NCBI GenBank assembly: GCA_945861365.1
Contig: CAMAUH010000277.1
Coordinates: forward strand, 1 to 6,158
DNA from: Candidatus Kuenenia stuttgartensis
GTDB lineage: Bacteria; Planctomycetota; UBA1135; UBA2386
Length of the DNA stretch: 6,158 nt
Direction of reading: 5' to 3'
Below are positions 1 to 5,329 of this stretch, piece by piece. Under the pieces are notes generated by a model that saw nothing but the letters and a program-made list of their open reading frames with translations, did not search any database and was not told the origin of the DNA. Position 1 is the first letter of the stretch, and each line of letters opens with the position of its first letter. The translations under genes and the position numbers were made by a program.

Positions 1-219
1 CCGGCCATGGCAACGGTCGATCCCTCGTGGATCGCCGCGCACGGTCTGCCGGCGATCGGCGTCGGGGCCGCCGTGATCGGTCCCAACATCGGACCCTTCG
101 GTGGCTATGCGATGTTGTCGGGTTGGACACAGGTCGTGATGAGTTTCGAGATGATCCTGGGTCGCCTCGAGCTACTGCCGGTACTGGCCCTGCTGATGCC
201 CAGTTTCTGGCGCCGCTGA
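1..219 (+). CDS. trkH: TrkH-type potassium uptake protein, C-terminal fragment
   Basis: This is the last 72 codons of a gene that begins left of the window; it is open from base 1 in frame 1 and ends at TGA 217-219. TrkH is the membrane channel subunit of the Trk potassium uptake system and works with the cytoplasmic NAD-binding gate TrkA. The fragment shows the family's C-terminal signature: a fourth pore-loop-like stretch with GPNIGPFGGYAMLS (about 81-122), followed by the last membrane helix with MILGRLELLPVLALL and the ending FWRR. The NIGP segment corresponds to the potassium selectivity filter of the fourth repeat. The ATG at 7 is an internal methionine, not a start. The next gene follows on the same strand after 107 bases. 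A related Ktr/Trk paralogue is possible, but the GRLE helix and FWRR end favour TrkH. Confidence 0.87.
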   Translation, partial: PAMATVDPSWIAAHGLPAIGVGAAVIGPNIGPFGGYAMLSGWTQVVMSFEMILGRLELLPVLALLMPSFWRR

Positions 220-247
220 GCTGATTGGCGTCGGCGATTGCCGATGT

Positions 248-278
248 ATTTCGCGCCAGGGGGAGTGCATTTCGCGCC
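248..278 (+). repeat. Direct repeat of ATTTCGCGCC in the trkH-transporter gap
   Basis: The decamer ATTTCGCGCC occurs at 248-257 and again at 269-278, 21 bases apart start to start, which is close to two helical turns. It lies in the 107-base gap between the trkH stop and the chosen transporter start. The spacing would suit a regulator binding one face of the DNA, but no known operator was recognised. If translation really began further upstream at the TTG at 225, this would be coding sequence instead. I see no clear -35/-10 pair in the gap. Confidence 0.4.
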
Positions 279-310
279 GGCCAGCAACACACTGGTCGTG
301 CCCTCTGCGC

Positions 311-315
311 GGAGA
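311..315 (+). promoter_or_regulatory. Candidate ribosome binding site of the NhaD-like transporter gene
   Basis: GGAGA at 311-315 lies 11 bases before the GTG at 327-329. The spacing is slightly long but workable. It supports the GTG as the start rather than the TTG at 225, which is 5 bases past the trkH stop and would add 34 residues of non-hydrophobic, arginine-rich sequence unlike the family. Confidence 0.45.
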
Positions 316-326
316 TTCGTCCTTCC

Positions 327-1529
327 GTGATCAATGCCCTCTTGTTCGGTCTGTTCGCCGCGACCCTGTTCGGCATCGCGATATTCCACAAGCTGGCGCT
401 GCGCATTGCCCTCGGTGGGCTCGCCTGCGTGCTGCTGGTGCGCATCGTCGGCACCGACTTCAGCGTGGTCTCCCATCTCCACCACGAAGGCCACGCGCTG
501 CTGAACTTGTTCGGCCTGTTGCTCGGCTTCGCCGTGCTGGCGAACTACTTCGAGCGCAGCCATCTGCCCGACAAGCTGACCGAGGTGCTGCCCGGCGGTC
601 GCTTCGGCGCGTTCCTGCTGCTGGTACTGGTGGCGGTGATGTCGTCGGTGCTCGACAACATCGCCGCGGCGATGATCGGAGGCGCTGCCGCGATGACGCT
701 GTTCCAGCGCCGAGTGCACATCGGCTACATCGCGGCCATCGTCGCCGCCAGCAACGCCGGTGGTGCGGGCTCCGTGGTCGGTGACACGACGACGACGATG
801 ATGTGGATCGACGGCGTCTCGCCGCTCGACGTCGCCGAGGCCGCGATCGGGGCCGTGGTCGCGCTGGCCTTCTTCGGTTGGTTCGCGGCCAGCCAGCAAT
901 GCTCGCTGCAGCCGCTGGTGAAGGCCACCGGGGGCAAGAAGCACATCGACATGCCGAGCGTCGGCATCGTGCTGTTGATCCTGGTCGGCGCGATCTGGAC
1001 CAACCTGCAGTGGGGCTTCCCGGCCGCCGGTGTCTGGGGGGCGATCCTGGTCGGTGGCCTGCTGCGCAAGCCGGAGTGGTCGCTGCTGCCGGGTGCGGCG
1101 CTCGGCGCGTGCTTCCTGATCAGCCTCGTGATGTCGGCTTCGATGATGCCGGTCGAATCGCTGCCGCCGGCGACGGCTTGGACCGCGCTCGGCCTCGGGG
1201 TCGTGTCGGCCTTCTTCGACAACATCCCGCTGACCGCGCTGGCGTTGAAGCAGGGCGGCTACGACTGGGGCTTCGTCGCCTTCTGCGTCGGCTACGGCGG
1301 TTCGATGCTGTGGTTCGGCAGCTCGGCTGGCGTCGCGATCTCGGGCATGTTCCCGGAGGCTAAGTCGGCGAAGAACTGGCTGATCAGCGGCTGGCACGTC
1401 GCGGTCGGCTACTTCCTCGGCTTCCTCGCGATGTTCCTGATTCTCGGTTGGCACCCGCACGCGCCGCACAAGAAGGGTGCTTCGCTGCCGGCACACGTCG
1501 ACCAGGTGCACAGCCAGCCCGGTCGCTGA
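327..1529 (+). CDS. NhaD-like ion transporter superfamily membrane protein (putative Na+/H+ antiporter)
   Basis: A 400-residue inner-membrane protein with about 10-12 hydrophobic segments. Two related halves are visible. The first has SSVLDN (residues 106-111) followed by NAGGAGSVVGDTTTTMMW (143-160). The second has SAFFDNIPLTA (294-304) followed by GYGGSMLWFGSSAGVAISGM (322-341). Paired DN motifs with glycine-rich re-entrant loops are typical of the ion transporter superfamily, and the NAGGA...GDTTTTM and GSSAGVA stretches match NhaD sodium/proton antiporters best. Automatic annotation often calls such proteins 'citrate transporter'. Substrate is inferred, not shown. Histidines cluster in the loop HLHHEGH (50-56) and in the tail HPHAPH (376-381). 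GTG 327 is chosen because the hydrophobic sequence begins there, with GGAGA upstream; an in-frame TTG at 225 is the alternative. Its position after trkH suggests a role in cation balance. It converges on opcA with 24 bases between the stops. Confidence 0.8.
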   Translation: MINALLFGLFAATLFGIAIFHKLALRIALGGLACVLLVRIVGTDFSVVSHLHHEGHALLNLFGLLLGFAVLANYFERSHLPDKLTEVLPGGRFGAFLLLVLVAVMSSVLDNIAAAMIGGAAAMTLFQRRVHIGYIAAIVAASNAGGAGSVVGDTTTTMMWIDGVSPLDVAEAAIGAVVALAFFGWFAASQQCSLQPLVKATGGKKHIDMPSVGIVLLILVGAIWTNLQWGFPAAGVWGAILVGGLLRKPEWSLLPGAALGACFLISLVMSASMMPVESLPPATAWTALGLGVVSAFFDNIPLTALALKQGGYDWGFVAFCVGYGGSMLWFGSSAGVAISGMFPEAKSAKNWLISGWHVAVGYFLGFLAMFLILGWHPHAPHKKGASLPAHVDQVHSQPGR

Positions 1530-1530
1530 G

Positions 1531-1560
1531 GGTGTCGGGCGGCGGCTGCCCGCTCACACC
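1531..1560. terminator. Inverted repeat between convergent genes, candidate bidirectional terminator
   Basis: GGTGT (1531-1535) pairs with ACACC (1556-1560), and CGGGC (1536-1540) pairs with GCCCG (1548-1552). This gives a ten-pair GC-rich stem with a 7-base loop and a 3-base CTC bulge. It begins two bases after the transporter stop and overlaps the opcA stop codon and last codons (1554-1560), so it could form at the 3' end of both transcripts. There is no T tract on either side, so it is not a classic intrinsic terminator. It may instead stabilise 3' ends or work with Rho. Confidence 0.45.
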
Positions 1561-2495
1561 ATGTCGATTGCGGCGGCGAGCAGGTCGGCGTCCTGGCCGC
1601 GCGAGTTGGCGATCGAGAACGGCAGGTAGCAGTGCTCCGGCGTCGTCACGTGCACGCGGATCTGCTGGCGCGGTGCCGCCAGTTCGATCTCGAAGCCGCC
1701 GGTGTTGATGACGACGCCCTCCGGGCTCGGCGCCGTGGCGTCGCCGCTGGTGTCGAACTGCACCTTGGCGGCGAGGCGCGCCCGCAGCCAGTCGCCGAGC
1801 AACTGCGCGGCGGCCGTGGCCTGCTTGCCGTGCCGGATCATCACCGTCGTCGGTGTGCCCGGTTGCCAGCGCACGCGCTCGAAGCCTTCGGCCAGCGCGC
1901 GGCGCCACGGGCGCAGCCGCAGCCACGCGAGGTCGGTCAGGCGCTTGCCCTGGGCGCGGCGCGCAGCGACCGCCTTCAGGTCGATGGCCGGCTGGGTGAA
2001 CCTTCGCGAGTCGATGACGACGTGGTCGCACAGGCTCGCCATGGCGTCGAACGTCGCTTCGGGCGATGGCCACGCGCAGCCCCAGAACAGGTGGTTCGGC
2101 AGGTCGTTCATCAGCAGCGGCCGGATCAGGCCGGGCAGCTGGCCGAACGCGCTGGTCGGCAGGCGCAGCGTGATCTCCTCGAGCACGATGTCGCGGGTGC
2201 TGCCGTGGCTGCGGGTCACCGCGGCGAGCTCGGCCTGCCCCGGCGTGGCGGTCTCGTCGAGCAGCACCAGGAACGCGCGGCACGGGCTGCGTCGCTGCAG
2301 CCGTTCGGTCGCTTCGCGCAGCGCCGCGGCGTCCGCCGCGTCGGCGACGCCGAGGAAGTTGATGGTCAGCGAACGCGCGACGTCGAGGCCCTGCTCGTCG
2401 GCGAGGCACAGGCGCCACAGCTTGCGCATGCCTTCATGGATCCTCTTCCATTCCGCCGGTTGGCCCGGCGTGCGCACCAGCGTCGGCCCGCTCAC
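1554..2495 (-). CDS. opcA: Glucose-6-phosphate dehydrogenase assembly protein OpcA
   Basis: A 313-residue cytoplasmic protein of the OpcA family, which binds glucose-6-phosphate dehydrogenase and promotes its active oligomer (best known from cyanobacteria and actinobacteria). Family landmarks in order are RSPCRAFLVLLD (69-80), the central LLMNDLPNHLFWG (127-139), VIDSRRF (160-166) and the hallmark DLAWLRLRPWRRALAEGF (188-205). The rest is a mixed region ending in a short AAIDMV tail. The length fits the family. The start is GTG 2495-2493, which shares bases with the zwf stop TGA 2494-2492 and is preceded by a perfect GGAGGA; it is the only start that begins just before the conserved region. 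The overlap implies coupled translation and matched amounts of the two proteins. Four cysteines are present (30, 72, 140, 156). The identification does not depend on position, since the motifs stand alone. Confidence 0.9.
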   Translation of the reverse strand: MSGPTLVRTPGQPAEWKRIHEGMRKLWRLCLADEQGLDVARSLTINFLGVADAADAAALREATERLQRRSPCRAFLVLLDETATPGQAELAAVTRSHGSTRDIVLEEITLRLPTSAFGQLPGLIRPLLMNDLPNHLFWGCAWPSPEATFDAMASLCDHVVIDSRRFTQPAIDLKAVAARRAQGKRLTDLAWLRLRPWRRALAEGFERVRWQPGTPTTVMIRHGKQATAAAQLLGDWLRARLAAKVQFDTSGDATAPSPEGVVINTGGFEIELAAPRQQIRVHVTTPEHCYLPFSIANSRGQDADLLAAAIDMV

Positions 2496-4033
2496 GGCTT
2501 CCTCCAGCTGCGCCCCGGGCCGAGCAGTGCGTCGGCGCGCTCGGGTCCCCAGGTGCCGGCGGCGTGCTCGTCGGGGCGGCGCTTGCTCTGCTTCCAGCCG
2601 TTGACGATCGAGTCGACGATGCGCCACGCCTCTTCGACCTCGTCGGCGCGCGCGAACAGGGTGCCGTCGCCGAGCATCGAGTCGAGCAGCAGGCGCTCGT
2701 AGGCGTCCGCGGTCTCGCCGCCGAACGCCGTGCCATAGCGGAAGTCCATGCGCACGTCGCGGATCCGCACGTCGGGGCCGGGCACCTTGGCGCCAAAGCG
2801 CAGCGCCACGCCCTCGTCGGGCTGGATGCGCAGCAGCAGCACGTTCGGCTGCAGCGGCTTGCCGCCCTCGAACAGCAGGTGCGGCGGCTGCTTGAACGTG
2901 ATCGCGACCTCGGTGACGCGGCGCGGCAGGCGCTTGCCCGCGCGCAGGAAGAACGGCGTGTGCGCCCAGCGCCAGTTGTTGATCTCGAGCCGCACGGCGG
3001 CGTAGGTCTCGGTGACCGAGTCCTTCGGTACGCCTTCCTCGTCGCGGTAGCCCTTGACGTCCTCGCCGCCGAACGACGCGCGCGTGTACTGCGCGCGCAC
3101 CGTCGCCTCGTCGATCTCCTCGGGCTTGAAGGAGCGGATCGCGTGCAGCACCTTGACCTTCTCGTCGCGCACCGCGTCGGCGGTGATCGCGGCCGGCGGC
3201 TCCATCGCCACCAGCGTCAGCACCTGCATCAGGTGGTTCTGGATCATGTCGCGGATGATCCCGCTCTCCTCGAAGTAGCCGCCGCGCGAGCCGACGCCGA
3301 TCGACTCGGCGACGGTGATCTGCACGTGGTCGACGAACTTCTCGTTCCACAGCGGCTCGAAGATGCCGTTGGCGAAGCGCAGCGCGAGGATGTTCTGGAC
3401 CGTCTCCTTGCCGAGGTAGTGGTCGATGCGGAACACCTGCCGCTCGTGGAAGGCCGCGCGCACCTGGTCGTTCAGCGCCACCGCGGTGTGGATGTCGCGA
3501 CCGAACGGCTTCTCGACGATGACGCGCGCGAAGTGGTCGCCGGTCTCCTTCGACAAGCCGGTGGCGGCGAGGTTCTGCAGGATCGCCGAGTACGAGCTCG
3601 GCGGCGTCGCCAGGTAGAAGATGCGGTTGCCGGCGGTGCCGCGCTGGCGGTCGATCTGCTCGAGCTTCGCCTTCAGCGACTCGTAGCCGGCGCGGTCGCC
3701 GAAGTCCGACTGGTGGAACGTGAACGCGTCGGCGAGCGCGTCGAAATGGGCCGGCGTGTCCGGGCGGCCGAACTGACGCACGCCATCGGCCAGTTCGGTG
3801 CGGAACGACTCGTCGGTCCAGTTGCGGCGCGCGAAGCCGACCACCGCGAAGCCCGGCGGCAGCAGGCCGTCCTTGGCGAGGCCCATCAGCGACGGCACCA
3901 GCTTGCGCTTGGTCAGGTCGCCGGTGGCTCCGAAGATGACGACCACGCAGGGTTTGACGGAGCGGGTGGTGCGCAGTTCGTCACCGAGGGGATTGGCGAG
4001 GCCGGTCGCCGAGGAAGCCGTGGTGTCAGCCAT
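2492..4033 (-). CDS. zwf: Glucose-6-phosphate 1-dehydrogenase
   Basis: A 513-residue cytoplasmic enzyme that oxidises glucose-6-phosphate to 6-phosphogluconolactone while reducing NADP, the entry to the oxidative pentose phosphate pathway. The N-terminal Rossmann fingerprint is FGATGDLTKRK (34-44). EKPFGRD (174-180) and the substrate-binding signature RIDHYLGKE (202-210) follow. The catalytic histidine is H267 in RDMIQNHLMQ (codon 3233-3235). The C-terminal domain ends with the family motif AGTWGPERADALL. The N-terminus carries an NPL motif about 20 residues before the Rossmann strand, and GLLPPGFAVVGFARR (56-70) follows it. Both resemble cyanobacterial and actinobacterial enzymes that use OpcA, consistent with opcA directly downstream. 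There is only one cysteine (C29). The ATG at 4033 is the only reasonable start, since an in-frame TGA lies 30 bases upstream, but no clear Shine-Dalgarno sequence precedes it. Confidence 0.97.
   Translation of the reverse strand: MADTTASSATGLANPLGDELRTTRSVKPCVVVIFGATGDLTKRKLVPSLMGLAKDGLLPPGFAVVGFARRNWTDESFRTELADGVRQFGRPDTPAHFDALADAFTFHQSDFGDRAGYESLKAKLEQIDRQRGTAGNRIFYLATPPSSYSAILQNLAATGLSKETGDHFARVIVEKPFGRDIHTAVALNDQVRAAFHERQVFRIDHYLGKETVQNILALRFANGIFEPLWNEKFVDHVQITVAESIGVGSRGGYFEESGIIRDMIQNHLMQVLTLVAMEPPAAITADAVRDEKVKVLHAIRSFKPEEIDEATVRAQYTRASFGGEDVKGYRDEEGVPKDSVTETYAAVRLEINNWRWAHTPFFLRAGKRLPRRVTEVAITFKQPPHLLFEGGKPLQPNVLLLRIQPDEGVALRFGAKVPGPDVRIRDVRMDFRYGTAFGGETADAYERLLLDSMLGDGTLFARADEVEEAWRIVDSIVNGWKQSKRRPDEHAAGTWGPERADALLGPGRSWRKP
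2500..2505 (-). promoter_or_regulatory. Strong ribosome binding site of opcA inside zwf
   Basis: On the minus strand GGAGGA (2505 to 2500) lies 4 bases before the GTG start at 2495, within the last codons of zwf. It fixes the opcA start. It also means ribosomes finishing zwf at TGA 2494-2492 can restart on the overlapping GTG. Confidence 0.85.
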
Positions 4034-4055
4034 GCGATGGGCATGTTGCCATCGC
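4034..4055 (-). promoter_or_regulatory. Inverted repeat abutting the zwf start codon
   Basis: GCGATGG (4034-4040) and CCATCGC (4049-4055) form a perfect 7-base-pair stem with an 8-base loop. In the zwf mRNA the stem ends at the base before the ATG, so it occupies -1 to -22, where a ribosome binding site would sit. No GGAG-like sequence is visible there. It lies in the 50-base gap between the receptor gene and zwf. It could limit or control zwf translation, or mark the 3' end of the receptor transcript. No T tract follows. Confidence 0.4.
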
Positions 4056-4083
4056 GGCGATCACGATGCACGCGAGCGAAGTC

Positions 4084-5250
4084 TCAGGTCGCCGACGCCA
4101 CCGGCTCCTGGCCTTCCCCGATCGCGACGATGTCGCTGTCGTCGACCTCGGGGCCGGGCCAGATGCAGGCCTCGACCTCCGCGGCCGCCGCCGACAGCTG
4201 CGCGGCGGTGTGCTGCCAGCTGCTCACCATGTCGTCGGGCGCCAGGTTGCCGGCCAGCCGCTCGCCGTGTTGCTGCGCTGCCGCGACGGCTCCGGCCTGC
4301 CGATCGACCGTCGCCTGCAGTTCGCCGGCACCGCCGTGCAGTTGCTGCAGCATCGCCGTCAACTCGAGGAACTGCTGCTGCAGTGACCGCACCAGCTCGC
4401 CGCCGGTGCGCGTGGCGCGCAGCGAACTCTCGATCGCGGCATCGTTGCCATGCGCCGCCTCGGCGCTGGCGCGCGCCAGCGAACGCACTTCCTCGGCGAC
4501 CACGGCGAAGCCGCGGCCGTGCTCGCCGGCGTGGGCGGCCTCGATCGCCGCGTTCATCGCCAGCAGGTTGGTCTGGAACGCGACCTTGCCGATGGTCTGC
4601 AGCACGCCGCGGGTGCGCTGGCCAGCCGCTTCGAGTTCGCCCAGCGTGCTGGTGATCCGTTGCATGACGGCATTGGCGGCGTCGGCGCGTTGCGCCGCGG
4701 CCGCTGTCTGTTCGGTGGCGCGACCGGTCAGTTGCCGCGTCGCCGTGAGGTCGGCATGGGCCTGCTGCAGCGCGCCGGTCAGCTCGGCCAGCGCTTCGGC
4801 GGGCACCCCGGCGGCGCGTTCGTGCTCCGGGCTGCCGCTGGTCAGCTGCTGCGCCTCGGCGTTGACCTTGGTGACGGCGTCGCGCAGGCCGTGCATGAAG
4901 ATGTCGAAGCGCAGCGCGAAGCCGTTCCACGCGGCGACGATGCGCTCGATCTCGGCCGGGCCGCGCGCCGGCAGGTTGCGATAGAGCGCGCTGCCGTCCA
5001 GTTCGACGCTGTCGATGGCGGCGGCCAGCTGGTGCAGCGTCTGCAGCTCGCCGGCGAGCTGCCAGCGGCTGAGGAAGAACGCGCCGACGGAGGCGGCCGC
5101 TGCGGTCGCGAAGATCGTCGTCGCGACCAGCCAGGAACCGGTCGCCGCACCGGCGGCGATGGCGGCCAGGGCGCCCGTCGCCATGACCACGCCCGCGCTG
5201 CCCAGCGCGACGCGGCCGGCGATCGTCAGGCTCGACCATGGATGGCGCAT
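4084..5250 (-). CDS. Methyl-accepting chemotaxis-type signalling protein lacking a ligand-binding domain
   Basis: A 388-residue protein with two closely spaced N-terminal hydrophobic segments (about 10-35 and 40-61) separated by only a few residues, so there is no periplasmic sensor domain. A HAMP-like stretch follows (about 65-125, with GPAEIERIVAAWNGF at 97-111). A long alanine/glutamine-rich coiled coil then runs to about 360. The hairpin tip that contacts CheA and CheW is clear: VAFQTNLLAMNAAIEAA (223-239), then HAGEHGRGFAVVAEEVRSLA (240-259), nearly identical to the consensus. The C-terminus (GQEPVASAT) has no NWETF-like CheR tether. The start ATG 5250-5248 is the first in frame; a GAAGG lies too far upstream (5280-5284) to be its ribosome site. 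It lies 79 bases after nadA and 50 before zwf; no other chemotaxis gene is in the window. It presumably senses through its membrane or HAMP region, or works with other receptors; the stimulus is unknown. Confidence 0.88.
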   Translation of the reverse strand: MRHPWSSLTIAGRVALGSAGVVMATGALAAIAAGAATGSWLVATTIFATAAAASVGAFFLSRWQLAGELQTLHQLAAAIDSVELDGSALYRNLPARGPAEIERIVAAWNGFALRFDIFMHGLRDAVTKVNAEAQQLTSGSPEHERAAGVPAEALAELTGALQQAHADLTATRQLTGRATEQTAAAAQRADAANAVMQRITSTLGELEAAGQRTRGVLQTIGKVAFQTNLLAMNAAIEAAHAGEHGRGFAVVAEEVRSLARASAEAAHGNDAAIESSLRATRTGGELVRSLQQQFLELTAMLQQLHGGAGELQATVDRQAGAVAAAQQHGERLAGNLAPDDMVSSWQHTAAQLSAAAAEVEACIWPGPEVDDSDIVAIGEGQEPVASAT

Positions 5251-5329
5251 GGCGGGGGCATCGGCCGGGATGCCGCGGCCCTTCAGCGGGGCGCTCGAGG
5301 TCGTCTCGAAAGGCGACGCGCGGCGGCGT

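Noticed and set aside
225..326. TTG at 225 as the start of the transporter
   Set aside because: It would add 34 polar residues not seen in the family and sits 5 bases past the trkH stop. The GTG at 327 has a GGAGA upstream and begins the hydrophobic region. It remains a lesser alternative.
105..1511. A 468-codon open frame on the minus strand antisense to the transporter
   Set aside because: The translation is mostly Arg, Gln, His, Asp and Glu with no motif, a typical shadow of a hydrophobic GC-rich gene.
2496..3350. Upstream extension of the opcA frame to 3350
   Set aside because: This part overlaps zwf in another frame and gives arginine-rich sequence without motifs. The OpcA similarity begins right after the GTG at 2495, which has a strong ribosome site.
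4318..4390. CTGCAG/CTGCTG-rich stretch in the receptor gene that looks repetitive
   Set aside because: It encodes the glutamine- and leucine-rich coiled coil of the receptor, so codon repetition explains it.
2564..4984. An 806-codon open frame on the plus strand across zwf and the receptor gene
   Set aside because: It lies antisense to two genes with full family motifs, and its translation is low-complexity, rich in Arg, Ala and Val, with no recognisable domain. Long antisense frames are expected in GC-rich DNA with strong third-position GC bias.
5251..5329. Terminator or promoter between nadA and the receptor gene
   Set aside because: I found only a CTCGAG palindrome (5294-5299) and no stem with a T tract or convincing -35/-10 pair in these 79 bases.
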